Source of the DNA: Nanobdellota archaeon
Lineage (GTDB): Archaea; Nanobdellota; Nanobdellia; Woesearchaeales; GCA-2686295
Direction: 5' to 3'
DNA length: 50,278 nucleotides
NCBI GenBank assembly: GCA_018817005.1
Contig: JAHIUF010000041.1
Coordinates: 1 to 50,278, forward strand
Shown piece after piece: positions 22,852-31,458 of the stretch (the stretch's first letter is position 1; the number at the start of each line of letters is the position of its first letter). The translations under genes were made by a program, and so were the position numbers. The notes beneath the pieces were generated by a model. The model saw only the letters and a list, made by a program, of their open reading frames with translations. It was not told the DNA's origin and searched no databases.

Positions 22852-23328
22852 ATGGTTTTTGAAATAGGAAGATTATGTGTTAAAATTGCTGGAAGAGACG
22901 CAGGTCTAAGATGTGTTGTTATTGAAATATTGGAAGGAAACTTTGTTTTAATAGATGGTCAAACAAGAAGAAAGAAATGTAACCTAAAACATTTAGAACC
23001 GCTTGAAACAGTTTTGAAAATAAAGGCAAAGGCGACACACGCAGATGTTGTATCTGAGTTTAAAAAACTTAAATTAGAAATAAAAGAAACAAAGCCAAAA
23101 AAAGCTTCTGAAAGACCAAAGAAATTTAAGAAGAAAAAAGAACCTAGAAATAAAGAAGCATCAGAAAATACTGCAAAGCCAGAGATAAAAACAGTTGTAA
23201 AGAATATAACTGAAGAGAAAAAAACAGCTTCTAAGGTTAAAACAACCAAAGAATCAACTCCAGAAAAAAAGAAAGTGGTAAAGAAAACAACTGTCAAGAA
23301 AAAAGTCATAACTGAAAAAAAGAAGTGA
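22852..23328 (+). CDS. rpl14e: Ribosomal protein eL14 with long lysine-rich tail
   Basis: Residues 1-75 are eL14: MVFEIGRLCVKIAGRDAGLR, an SH3-like barrel, and RRKKCNLKHLEPL. The frame is open to 22804, but the ATG at 22852 is preceded by GGGAGG and gives the expected N-terminus, so the first 16 codons upstream are excluded. About 80 residues of Lys/Thr/Glu/Val repeats follow, doubling the usual length of about 80-95. The tail resembles histone-like or linker proteins and may bind rRNA. The gene ends five bases from a convergent gene. truB, the usual next gene, is absent. Confidence 0.92.
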   Translation: MVFEIGRLCVKIAGRDAGLRCVVIEILEGNFVLIDGQTRRKKCNLKHLEPLETVLKIKAKATHADVVSEFKKLKLEIKETKPKKASERPKKFKKKKEPRNKEASENTAKPEIKTVVKNITEEKKTASKVKTTKESTPEKKKVVKKTTVKKKVITEKKK

Positions 23329-23333
23329 TTTTT

Positions 23334-23960
23334 TTATTCTTGTTTCTTTAATTTTTTTTTTTTCCTTTTAATAATTATTTCCCAATCTTCTTTATCTTCC
23401 ATCATCAGCAAATCTTTATCAAATTCAGAAAATACTAATCCTTGTTCATTTCTTTTTGCAATTATTTTTAATATTTTTTCAACTGCTTCTTTTGGATTTT
23501 TTGCACCTATGATTTTTTCATTTTTTCTTACATCCAAATACTTTCCTGAAATGTCTGCTGCAGTACCTCCGCTTGATGTAAGCGCGACAATAGGTTTTTT
23601 TGATATGTAGCCATAGGTTACTTCATTAAGAGTTCCAGCACCTCCATGAACAACAATTGCGCCATCACAAGAATTAAGATTTATTGCATCTCTGCTCCAA
23701 CCAATACCTGTGGCAATAACAATATCTGAATACTCATTTGATTTATGGATGTTTTCCCAAGGAATGATTGCAACAGTTGTGCCTCCTTTTTTTTTAGCCC
23801 CTTTCATACAAGCTTCCATCACTCCTAGTCCGCCGCCTGAGATAGTTATACAGTTATTTAATGCTATTTCTTCACCAACTTGTTCTGCAAGTTTATAGGC
23901 TTTTTTAGTACATATTGCTCTGCTTGACCCTAAAACCGCTATTTGAAGTTTTCTATTCAT
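23334..23960 (-). CDS. LOG-like Rossmann protein (TIGR00725-type)
   Basis: The 208-aa protein shows ISGGGLGVMEACMKGAKKKG near residue 40 and IVVHGGAGTLNEVTYGYISK near 117, the phosphate-binding and catalytic-type signatures of the SLOG superfamily (related to LOG cytokinin-activating phosphoribohydrolases and DprA). Typical LOG enzymes have PGGxGTxxE; here the motif is GGAGTLNE, as in the TIGR00725 subgroup. A nucleotide-related hydrolase or binding role is likely; the substrate is unknown. It has a Shine-Dalgarno (AGGTGA) and lies 25 nt downstream of pheT on the same strand. Confidence 0.82.
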   Translation of the reverse strand: MNRKLQIAVLGSSRAICTKKAYKLAEQVGEEIALNNCITISGGGLGVMEACMKGAKKKGGTTVAIIPWENIHKSNEYSDIVIATGIGWSRDAINLNSCDGAIVVHGGAGTLNEVTYGYISKKPIVALTSSGGTAADISGKYLDVRKNEKIIGAKNPKEAVEKILKIIAKRNEQGLVFSEFDKDLLMMEDKEDWEIIIKRKKKKLKKQE

Positions 23961-23985
23961 TATTTATCACCTAGTCTATTTTTAA

Positions 23986-25647
23986 TTATTTATTATTAAT
24001 TACTTGAATAAGATTAGTTAGATTGAGTTCAAAACAAGAAACAGGCATTTCTATATTAAACTGTTCAAGTACCTCGGGACTAATTTCACCAATATATGCT
24101 ACTGCTTTTTTTCCGACAAAAACTCTTCCAACACGTCCATTTATGAAAGATGGGTGTTTTGTTTCTTCAATAGCACAAGTCATGTCTAAGGCAGAAAATA
24201 ATATGTCAAGAATCTGTTTTATAGTTGTAAAGTTAACATCAGGGCCACATAAAGCAACTCCCAGCCTTGAGTTTTCTTCCACATTAGTTTCTTCTTTTGT
24301 ATTTGGTTTGAATACAGTCCCTATTTCGAATATGTTTTGAGGATATTCTTTGTTTGTATTTCTAGATAATATTTGCATTAAACTTGGAGTAATCCAGCTT
24401 CTTAAAACACTATATTCGCTTGTGCTAGGATTTTCTAACTCTATGACTTCTGATTTAAAACACATTTTTTCATTATGTTCATTAATGCTTGTTAAATGAT
24501 AAGATATTGTTTCTAAGATGCCTGTTCCCACTAGGATGTTTGCAATTTTTCTTTTAAAAACTTCAAATGAGTTTTCTTTTCCAATCGTTGAAACATTTGG
24601 AATTTCAGGTTCAAAATTATCATATCCATATGCAATAGCAATATCTTCTGCAATATCTATTTGATGTAAAATATCAGTTCTATAAGCAGGAACAAGTACT
24701 TTTTTATTTTCATATCCTAAACCCATTTTTTCAAGCAATATTTTTATCTCTTTTTCAGAAAGTTTTAGTCCAATCAATCTATTTACATAGTTAAGGTCTA
24801 GTTTCCATTCGACAGGATTAAGGTTTGGTGTGATTATCTTTTTCTTTTTATATAAAAGTTCCATTTGATAGATTTCTCCACCCATATCTGCAAGTGCAGT
24901 CACAATAATATTTAAACATTGATTTAAAGATTTAAAATCAAAACCGCTACATTCTATAAATACTTCTTTTGTGTTTTCGTTAATCTTTCCGGTTTTATGA
25001 GAATTTATTATTGGTGGCATAGATAGTATTTCATTTTTTGAATCAATAAAAATTGGAAAAACAGCTTTTCCTTCTAAAAGGTGTCCGTAATCTCTACCTG
25101 CAGGGTGTTGACTTAATATTTGAAGACCAGTCATTTCTCTTGGTGATTCTAATGGTTGAAATCTTATTTCATTAGGTTTTTTTGCAGTGTATGTTATGGG
25201 TGTTTTTATTTGTTCTAATGGATAAATACCTATTGCGAGTTTTTTTCTGTTTCGTCCAAGACTAACATGTAATTTTTCTTGTATTTGAATTATCTCACGA
25301 ATTTTTTCATCATTAAAAGTAAGATTTTTTACAATTGCACAAGCAGTATATGGTCTTACTTTTTTTACAGAATCATTAATTATTACTTGATAATCTTTTA
25401 ATGGTTTTTTCACACAATATTTTTTTAATCCAGTTTTTACTCCTATGAAACTTGAAAGAGCTCTTGCAAATCCTTGTTCTGAAAGCATATCTGGTCTGTT
25501 TGGAAAAACTTCAACAACAACCTCGTTGCCTTCTATTTTGTCCAGATCAGTTCCTAGCATGCTAATTCGGTCTTTAAGTAATTCTAAAGATAATTTTTTT
25601 CCAATAAGTTTTTCTAATACTTTTAAATTAAGGTTTACTGTGGGCAT
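23986..25647 (-). CDS. pheT: Phenylalanyl-tRNA synthetase beta subunit
   Basis: A 553-aa archaeal/eukaryotic-type PheT. Visible parts are the N-terminal PTVNLNLKVLEKLIGKKLS and GTDLDKIEGNEVVVEVFPNR PDMLSEQG region (B1), the B3/B4 domain around ALSSFIGVKTGL to the ECSGFD motif, and the class II-like core with ELENPSTSEYSVLRSWITPS and FEIGTVF. It pairs with PheS as an (alpha-beta)2 enzyme charging tRNA-Phe and edits mischarged Tyr. The ATG is one base after the pheS stop, so the pair is co-translated. Confidence 0.96.
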   Translation of the reverse strand: MPTVNLNLKVLEKLIGKKLSLELLKDRISMLGTDLDKIEGNEVVVEVFPNRPDMLSEQGFARALSSFIGVKTGLKKYCVKKPLKDYQVIINDSVKKVRPYTACAIVKNLTFNDEKIREIIQIQEKLHVSLGRNRKKLAIGIYPLEQIKTPITYTAKKPNEIRFQPLESPREMTGLQILSQHPAGRDYGHLLEGKAVFPIFIDSKNEILSMPPIINSHKTGKINENTKEVFIECSGFDFKSLNQCLNIIVTALADMGGEIYQMELLYKKKKIITPNLNPVEWKLDLNYVNRLIGLKLSEKEIKILLEKMGLGYENKKVLVPAYRTDILHQIDIAEDIAIAYGYDNFEPEIPNVSTIGKENSFEVFKRKIANILVGTGILETISYHLTSINEHNEKMCFKSEVIELENPSTSEYSVLRSWITPSLMQILSRNTNKEYPQNIFEIGTVFKPNTKEETNVEENSRLGVALCGPDVNFTTIKQILDILFSALDMTCAIEETKHPSFINGRVGRVFVGKKAVAYIGEISPEVLEQFNIEMPVSCFELNLTNLIQVINNK

Positions 25648-25648
25648 T

Positions 25649-27181
25649 TTATTTTATCCAATCTTTTATTTCTCTTAATTGTTTTAAATCATTTTTGTAA
25701 AGCTCTCTGATATCATTTATTTTGAAAAATTCAAGTATTATTCTGTCAAATCCAGGCCCCCAAGCAAGCACAGGAATATCAATTCCAAGAAGGGGTTTTA
25801 CAACTTCAGGTCTGAATATGCCTGCACCTCCAAGTTCAAACCAGGTTTTATGAATTGGGTGTAATACATCTATTTCAACACTAAACTCAGTATATGGAAA
25901 GTATGCAGGTCTAAATCTTGCTTTTTCATATCCCATTTTTTTAAAAAATGCTTTTAAATAACCTAAGAGATGTCTGAAATTAGCGTTTTTATCTATGACA
26001 ATTCCTTCTGTTTGATTAAATTCGAAAAGGTGAGACCAGTCTAAGGTTTCGTTTCTAAAACATTTTCCTAGAGCAAAGAATTTTTTTGGAATATCCTTTT
26101 TACTTAGTTTTGCAAGAGTCTGAGCTGAAAGACAGGTTGTGTGTGTTCGAAGAACATTTTTTTTTGATGTTTCTTCATCCCACTCATATTGCCATCCTTT
26201 ACTATTCGTAGTCCACCCATTCTCGTGTGTGTTTTTTATTTTGTCAATAAATTCTTTTTTTGGAAGCTTTCCTGTTGCTGGTTTTTTGATAAAAAAAGTA
26301 TCTTGAAGATCTCTTACCGGATGATCTTGTGCTGTGAATAATGCGTCAAAGTTCCAAAAGGAGGTTTGTAGAAGGTTTCCAGTCATTTCTTCAAAGCCCA
26401 TATCAAGCCAGATTCTTCTAGCATAATCAATTGCTTGGTTTACAAAATGTCTTTTTCCCCTAGTTATTTTAGGAACGTTTATACTGACGTCGTAAGCTCT
26501 AAATTCTTTGTTTTTCCAGGATTTATCCTTAAGTATTTTTGGAGTTAAACGTTCAATAACTTCTTTTGTAGAAACACCTTTTTTCTTTACTTCTTCTCCA
26601 AGAATAGTTAGTTTGATTGTTCTTATTTTTTTAACATTTTTTTTTATTATTTCTTTTCTTTTAATTAGGTTTTCAAAAGCGAATATTTCTTCAGGTTTTA
26701 AAGAGTCTAATTCTATTGGAAAATCTTTTTTTAAGAATTGTTCTTCTAGAAATTCTTTTTCTAACAGTTTTTTCCCTTGTTCTGTTAATGTTATTATTAG
26801 TTCTTGTTCTTTAGTTATTGCTATTGCAGCTTTTTTTTTTAAGGAACCAATACAAATATTTATTTCTTCATCTTCAAGTTTTGCTTCTTTTTTTATTTCA
26901 CTAATTTTATTTTTACTTCTTGTTGCTTTTAGAAATCTTTTTTCAGGCAAACCTTCTTTTTTATATTTAACACCATTTTTATCTAATTCAATCAGTTCTT
27001 TTATTTCTTCATCAATTGTTATAATATTCTTATTTCCAAGCCATTGTATGGCTCTTGTGATTTCAACTTCTTTTAAGCCAGTATTTTTTTGTAATTCTGA
27101 GAACAAGATTTCTTTTTTAAGATGTGAAAGTGTTTTTATTTCTAAGGGGTGTAATTTCTTTATGATTGTATTTATGTTCAT
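25649..27181 (-). CDS. pheS: Phenylalanyl-tRNA synthetase alpha subunit
   Basis: The 510-aa archaeal/eukaryotic PheS has N-terminal winged-helix DNA/tRNA-binding domains (about residues 1-220) and a class II catalytic domain: motif 2 around RTHTTCLSAQTLAKL and FFALGKCFRNETLDWSHLFE, the phenylalanine pocket, and motif 3 GIDIPVLAWGPGFDRIILEF. It activates phenylalanine for tRNA-Phe together with PheT. The promoter has TATATAAA (plus-strand coordinates 27207-27214) about 33 nt upstream, fitting a leaderless start. The TrmB paralogue lies directly upstream on the same strand. Confidence 0.96.
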   Translation of the reverse strand: MNINTIIKKLHPLEIKTLSHLKKEILFSELQKNTGLKEVEITRAIQWLGNKNIITIDEEIKELIELDKNGVKYKKEGLPEKRFLKATRSKNKISEIKKEAKLEDEEINICIGSLKKKAAIAITKEQELIITLTEQGKKLLEKEFLEEQFLKKDFPIELDSLKPEEIFAFENLIKRKEIIKKNVKKIRTIKLTILGEEVKKKGVSTKEVIERLTPKILKDKSWKNKEFRAYDVSINVPKITRGKRHFVNQAIDYARRIWLDMGFEEMTGNLLQTSFWNFDALFTAQDHPVRDLQDTFFIKKPATGKLPKKEFIDKIKNTHENGWTTNSKGWQYEWDEETSKKNVLRTHTTCLSAQTLAKLSKKDIPKKFFALGKCFRNETLDWSHLFEFNQTEGIVIDKNANFRHLLGYLKAFFKKMGYEKARFRPAYFPYTEFSVEIDVLHPIHKTWFELGGAGIFRPEVVKPLLGIDIPVLAWGPGFDRIILEFFKINDIRELYKNDLKQLREIKDWIK

Positions 27182-27206
27182 ATTTATCTTAAAAAAATAA
27201 TTATAG

Positions 27207-27214
27207 TATATAAA
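27207..27214 (-). promoter_or_regulatory. TATA box for pheST
   Basis: On the minus strand TTTATATA begins 33 nt before the pheS ATG, with no Shine-Dalgarno between, so pheST has its own leaderless-type promoter separate from the upstream trmB. Confidence 0.55.
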
Positions 27215-27234
27215 TATTTAGAAAAAAGAAAAAA

Positions 27235-28044
27235 TTAAGCCTTTTTTAAAGGCTTCATTGCTTTCCAAGCAAGTTCAAATAAATCTTCTAAAGCTGATGC
27301 AAAAAATGGTGTGTTTATCCAGATACCTATATCATATGTTGGATGAACTTCTGTATCATCCATAACCATAAACACAACTTCTTTGCCATCTACAACTGTA
27401 AATCTTGCTTTTTTGTCTGTATGTCTAACTTCTGCAAGTCCAGCTAGTGCTTTTGCGGCTTCTTGTGTTTCTTTTGATAGAGGTGCTGCAATTCTTATTG
27501 TTACACCTCTTTTTTTGACTTCTTCAAATACTGCTTTTAAGCCTTCGGCTTTTCTTAACAGTCCTTGAGATGTAGTCATTATGGTTACAGTTTTTTCTGC
27601 ATTCTTTATAGTTAATTCTAAGTGGTTGTAAAGATTATGTCTTCCTCTAAGTGAACCTGAAAGATCTGATGGTTCTATAAGCTCCACACCTTGTGTATGT
27701 AATGAGTTTAATTCACCTAAAACATCAGTAGACTTTAACTTTTCAAGTCTATCAATTCTTTCATTTGCGTCCATTTTGACGTTTTTCTTTACTCTTTCTA
27801 CAACTTCATTTGGTGGAACAGCTATATATTTTATTGGCTTTCCAATTTTCATTATTACAAAACCTTTTTTTTCTAGGCTTTCCAATACATCGTAGCTTCT
27901 GCTCCTCGGGACATTTGCAATATCACTAAGTTCTCCAGCAGTACTTACACCTCTGGATAACAGTGCAGCCCATATCTTTACTTCGTAAAGATTTAACGAA
28001 AAATATCTCCGTAGTTTCGATAGAAACTCTTCTTTTACTATCAT
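27235..28044 (-). CDS. TrmB-family transcriptional regulator (paralogue 2)
   Basis: A 269-aa TrmB regulator, the same length as the one at 277-1086. The winged helix is nearly identical between the two (shared GELSDIANVPRSRSYDVLES and IMKIGKPIKYIAVPP), while the effector domain differs at many positions. The frame is open to 28077, but ATG 28044 is preceded by GGAGGGG and matches the paralogue's N-terminus, so it is preferred. A TATA box lies near 28109-28116 and gives a leader of about 40 nt. Placement upstream of pheST may be chance. Two regulators with one DNA-binding surface suggest shared operators answering to different signals. Confidence 0.88.
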   Translation of the reverse strand: MIVKEEFLSKLRRYFSLNLYEVKIWAALLSRGVSTAGELSDIANVPRSRSYDVLESLEKKGFVIMKIGKPIKYIAVPPNEVVERVKKNVKMDANERIDRLEKLKSTDVLGELNSLHTQGVELIEPSDLSGSLRGRHNLYNHLELTIKNAEKTVTIMTTSQGLLRKAEGLKAVFEEVKKRGVTIRIAAPLSKETQEAAKALAGLAEVRHTDKKARFTVVDGKEVVFMVMDDTEVHPTYDIGIWINTPFFASALEDLFELAWKAMKPLKKA

Positions 28045-28108
28045 TTTTCTAACCCCTCCAAAAGTAGGATTAATCACCCCTTTTTAATTTCAAAAACGCA
28101 TAACTACT

Positions 28109-28116
28109 ATTTATAT
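28109..28116 (-). promoter_or_regulatory. TATA box for trmB paralogue 2
   Basis: ATATAAAT on the minus strand lies about 70 nt before the ATG. The predicted leader holds the strong Shine-Dalgarno GGAGGGG. Unlike the first trmB, no perfect dyad flanks this box. Confidence 0.45.
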
Positions 28117-28178
28117 GTTACTATTTTTTACGCTTTTCTAATAGTCAAAACAAGCATATTTATAAACTTTACTGTTAA

Positions 28179-29027
28179 TTATTCTATCTTTCCGACGACA
28201 AAGAACTCGTTCAAGAACTCTATTTTCTGATATTTAACTTTGTTTTCATTTAATATTTTATAAATCCATGATCTTTTTCTTTCATCAATAACTTTTTTCC
28301 CACCAAGTGTTTTTTTTGAGAAGGATATAACTAAAAAATTTGAATTTATTTTTCTAATGATTTCTTTTGAAAGATTCCTTTTTACAGTTTCTAATGAATC
28401 AAGAAGTTTAAACATAAAACAAACATCAACTTTGTATTTTTCAAGAGCTTGATAATTTGTAGTTAAGTCTAAAGAAATTGTTTTTCCTGTTATTTCTTCT
28501 TGATCAAAAAATCTCTTTAAAAAATCAGTATCTTTTATGTTCATGTCTGAAGCGATGTAATATGGTTTACAACCAAGATAATGATAACTTAAGGGGTTTA
28601 ATCCACACCCCAAATCAAGAATTTTATTAGGTTTTCCCGTGATTTCGAATATTTGTTTGTAAACCTCTGAGTAAATAGGAATTCTTTCTTTAGATGATTG
28701 ATGTAAAGATAATAATTTGTTTATAATCTGTTCTCGTTCAGTTTTTACTTTTGCATTTTTAAGTTCGTTTAAAATAAAGTCTTTTTTTGAGTAATCTTTT
28801 GTTATAAAAACACCATAAATTTCTCGAAGCGATTTTCTCATTTCTTTTATAACAAATTTATATTCTTTACTTTTTTTATTACAATTATTCTCCTCTAATT
28901 TTCTTTTTAAGATAGGTTTTTTCTTTAAAAACAAGAGTAGTTTGGTTTTAACAAACTGTTCATCAAGGTTTTTTAATTCCTTTTTTGAAATTATATCTTT
29001 AGTTATATTTGAGATTAATTCTTCCAT
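28179..29027 (-). CDS. 16S rRNA methyltransferase of the ArmA/Rmt/FmrO type (aminoglycoside-resistance family homologue)
   Basis: The 282-aa protein has a helical N-terminal domain and a Rossmann SAM domain with the specific signatures of m7G1405-type 16S rRNA methyltransferases: LHQSSKERIPIY (108-119; family LHxSTxERxP), ILDLGCGLNPLSYHYLG (136-152; ArmA has ILDFGCGFNPLAL), FMFKLLDSLE (204-213) and VISFSKKTLGGK (233-244; ArmA has VISFPIKSLSGK). In bacteria such enzymes methylate the A-site and block 4,6-disubstituted aminoglycosides. Here it more likely has a housekeeping or assembly-timing role on archaeal 16S rRNA, which is inference. It overlaps pelota by 13 bases on the same strand, so translation of the two is coupled. 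Confidence 0.85.
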   Translation of the reverse strand: MEELISNITKDIISKKELKNLDEQFVKTKLLLFLKKKPILKRKLEENNCNKKSKEYKFVIKEMRKSLREIYGVFITKDYSKKDFILNELKNAKVKTEREQIINKLLSLHQSSKERIPIYSEVYKQIFEITGKPNKILDLGCGLNPLSYHYLGCKPYYIASDMNIKDTDFLKRFFDQEEITGKTISLDLTTNYQALEKYKVDVCFMFKLLDSLETVKRNLSKEIIRKINSNFLVISFSKKTLGGKKVIDERKRSWIYKILNENKVKYQKIEFLNEFFVVGKIE

Positions 29028-30064
29028 CTTAAAATCCCTGCAATTCCTGATAAAGAGTCTAATCTTTTTGAAGGTTCATCAAAACTTATAATTTGAATGA
29101 TTCCTTGCATATTTTCACAAAGTTTCATCAATTTTTCCAGTTCTATATAGTTGCCTTTCTCTTTTCTTTGTTGCATATATGAGAAACTAACAAATAATTC
29201 TTTTACCGCACCAGCCTCTATCTTTTCTTTTGTTTCATTAAATCCGTAACAAGCATTATCATTAGATATTTCTTTTAGAAGTTTTTCAATAAGATTAATT
29301 TCTTTTGAAACATTATCTTTTTCAAGGGCCTTTTGAAGTTCAGGTCTTTTTATAACTTCATTAATTGAATTTTTGTTCACACTAGAAACTGTTGATTGGA
29401 TAATCTTTTTTTTCAGTTCTTCAGAACATTCTTTTATAAGATACTCTTTCCAAAAGCTAGGGCTTGCAGTGATTATTGTTTCAAAGCCATCTGTTTTTTC
29501 AAGTTCTTCAATTTTAGTTATTATTTCTTTGTAAAATCCACCTTTTGCGATATGATTCTTATCTTTTTTTTGTACGTCGCCAACAAGATGAGCAATGATT
29601 TCAAAACCCTGACTTTTAAGCTTTGCAAAATATGCTTCTTCTCTATCAAAAACAACTATTAACAAATTAATTTTTATATTTTGTACTGCCTCATTTATTC
29701 TCTCTAATTGAAATTTGAGCCACTGCTCTTTTTTTATGGTGATAACTGTGTTTACTTCCACATTAAAACTATGATGACTGCCTTTGGAAATATCATCTGG
29801 ACCAAGGGTTATGATTCCTAAAACCTTTAATATTTCAGAATACTGATGAAAATCAACTTTTTCAACTTGTAATTCTAAAAACATCGTTTTTCTAACAACT
29901 TTTACATTTCTATCGTCGCCAGATCCAATTTTTATTTTTCTTTCAGTCTTACCTTTAACAAAATCACTTGGTTCGATTAATTGGCTAAGATACCACAAAT
30001 CATTGATATTTTCAACCTGAATCGTTAATTCTCCTTTTTTCAATTGCTTCTTTATAAGTTTCAT
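29015..30064 (-). CDS. pelA: Ribosome rescue factor pelota (aPelota/Dom34)
   Basis: The 349-aa protein has the three pelota domains: an Sm-like N-terminal domain (MKLIKKQLKKGELTIQVENI, then DDRNVKVVRKTMFLELQVEK), a central RNase-H-like domain (LLIVVFDREEAYFAKLKSQG) and a C-terminal eRF1-like domain ending in RLDSLSGIAGILRW. There is no GGQ motif, which separates it from aRF1. Pelota enters stalled ribosomes and, with aEF1-alpha and ABCE1, splits them. It is the first gene of a two-gene unit with an rRNA methyltransferase, an unusual pairing. Confidence 0.96.
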   Translation of the reverse strand: MKLIKKQLKKGELTIQVENINDLWYLSQLIEPSDFVKGKTERKIKIGSGDDRNVKVVRKTMFLELQVEKVDFHQYSEILKVLGIITLGPDDISKGSHHSFNVEVNTVITIKKEQWLKFQLERINEAVQNIKINLLIVVFDREEAYFAKLKSQGFEIIAHLVGDVQKKDKNHIAKGGFYKEIITKIEELEKTDGFETIITASPSFWKEYLIKECSEELKKKIIQSTVSSVNKNSINEVIKRPELQKALEKDNVSKEINLIEKLLKEISNDNACYGFNETKEKIEAGAVKELFVSFSYMQQRKEKGNYIELEKLMKLCENMQGIIQIISFDEPSKRLDSLSGIAGILRWKN

Positions 30065-30173
30065 AATATAATACTAAATTAATACTACTGAACTTTTTGA
30101 GATTTAAAAGTTTTTATCTTTTCCTTTTATAAAACCAATAAATTTAAATATGATGATTGCAGTATTTAACCAT

Positions 30174-31364
30174 ATGTCGGGAAAGAAAGGCCAAAGTGCA
30201 TCAAACACCGGAGCTCTAGTGATTATAATTGGCTTATTAATTATTCTTTACATTTTATTTTTACCCCCAAGTGAGAGAGCAGAACTTCTTGGTGAAGACA
30301 ATGAATCTGATGATGACAACAATAACGATTTGGACATTAATACGACTTTGTTATCAGAACACATTGGTCGATTGGATTATTTGAGGTATGACAATAAAAT
30401 ACATGACATCCCATCTTTTCGTATAATTACTCAAACTGAAGGAATTATTCTTAAATCGATTAATTCATTATATGTAAAATCGGGTTCTTTTGAAAAGATA
30501 TCTAAAAACTTAACCTTTGAAATTAATAAGGATTTGACAAAAAACACATTATTATCTTTTAATTTGAATGAAGCAAGAGGAAGATTGATAATAACGCTTA
30601 ATGGTCATGAAATATTCAGTGCAGATCTTAACACAGGAACTGCAAAGCCAATTTCTTTGTCACAAGAATATCTAGAATCAAAAAACCTTCTTTCCTTTAA
30701 AGTTTCAAATACCGGAATTGCATTTTGGAAAATAAATGAATACTCAATGGAAAATCTATTAATAACTGCAGATGTGACTGATCTTTCTCAAAGTGAAAGT
30801 CTTCAATTCTTTTATTTATCTGATGTTGAAGTATTAAATATGGATGATAGCACTTTAAGATTTTACGCAGACTGCGACTTAGATACTGTTGGTCCACTTA
30901 TAATAAAATTAAATGGTGTAAGAACATTTTCATCAACAGCTGATTGTGGAATTTACAACTCATTAATTCTCGATAAGAATTTATTACTTGAAGGAAAAAA
31001 TCAATTGGGATTTTTAACATCAAAAGGTTCATATCTTATAGATAGAGTTAGTGTAAGCACACAACTTAAAGAACTTAATTATCCGGTGTATTATTTTGAC
31101 ATGGATGAAGATTTGTTTGATGAGGATGGTGAGAAACTGAAAGAAGATTACAACATAATGCTAAGATTATCATTTGTAGACAATGAAGAAAAAAGAGCTG
31201 AGATAAAGATTAATGGTATCAGAACTAATCTTAGAACAGATGAACTAGAATATGAAAGAGAGATTGATTGGTATGTTCTCAGCGGATCCAATTCAATCGA
31301 GATAATACCTCAAACTTTACTTGAAATAAGAGAGATGCTTATTGAAGTTGAAGAAGAGGATTAA
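30174..31364 (+). CDS. Membrane-anchored surface protein with three beta-sandwich-like repeats
   Basis: Numbered from ATG 30150, the N-terminus reads MSGKKGQSASNTG (9-21), then a membrane helix ALVIIIGLLIILYILFL. K-K-G-Q before a helix resembles class III (pilin-type) signal peptides, but the large domain is atypical of pilins. An acidic linker precedes about 330 residues in three units of about 100 residues, each holding a LNG/ING turn (150-152, 254-256, 354-356) and a GxNxL/I-type strand, a pattern of jelly-roll carbohydrate-binding folds. ATGs at 30150, 30153 and 30174 are possible; 30174 is chosen for the short N-terminus. It opens the envelope cluster; the function is unknown. Confidence 0.65.
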   Translation: MSGKKGQSASNTGALVIIIGLLIILYILFLPPSERAELLGEDNESDDDNNNDLDINTTLLSEHIGRLDYLRYDNKIHDIPSFRIITQTEGIILKSINSLYVKSGSFEKISKNLTFEINKDLTKNTLLSFNLNEARGRLIITLNGHEIFSADLNTGTAKPISLSQEYLESKNLLSFKVSNTGIAFWKINEYSMENLLITADVTDLSQSESLQFFYLSDVEVLNMDDSTLRFYADCDLDTVGPLIIKLNGVRTFSSTADCGIYNSLILDKNLLLEGKNQLGFLTSKGSYLIDRVSVSTQLKELNYPVYYFDMDEDLFDEDGEKLKEDYNIMLRLSFVDNEEKRAEIKINGIRTNLRTDELEYEREIDWYVLSGSNSIEIIPQTLLEIREMLIEVEEED

Positions 31365-31458
31365 AACAGAAAAAATGTTTCTGGAGATGAACAAGTTTGG
31401 TTGATTCAGATTTAAAGAGCGTGACTTATTAGGAATTGAAAAAGAAAAAAAACAAAAA

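Noticed and set aside
26508-27200. 230-aa open frame on the plus strand
   Set aside because: It is antisense to the pheS N-terminal domains and is made of Ser/Phe/Leu-rich sequence, as expected from the complement of Lys/Glu-rich codons.
28045-28077. Upstream ATG for the second TrmB
   Set aside because: The paralogue aligns from ATG 28044 and the strong Shine-Dalgarno lies between the two ATGs.
28104-28121. Operator like that of the first trmB in front of the second trmB
   Set aside because: Only short imperfect dyads surround this TATA box and the AAAGGTT/AACCTTT motif is absent.
31365-31458. Short gene between the 404-codon frame and the 817-aa gene
   Set aside because: Only a frame of nine codons is present and there is no ribosome site; it looks like a leader or linker region.
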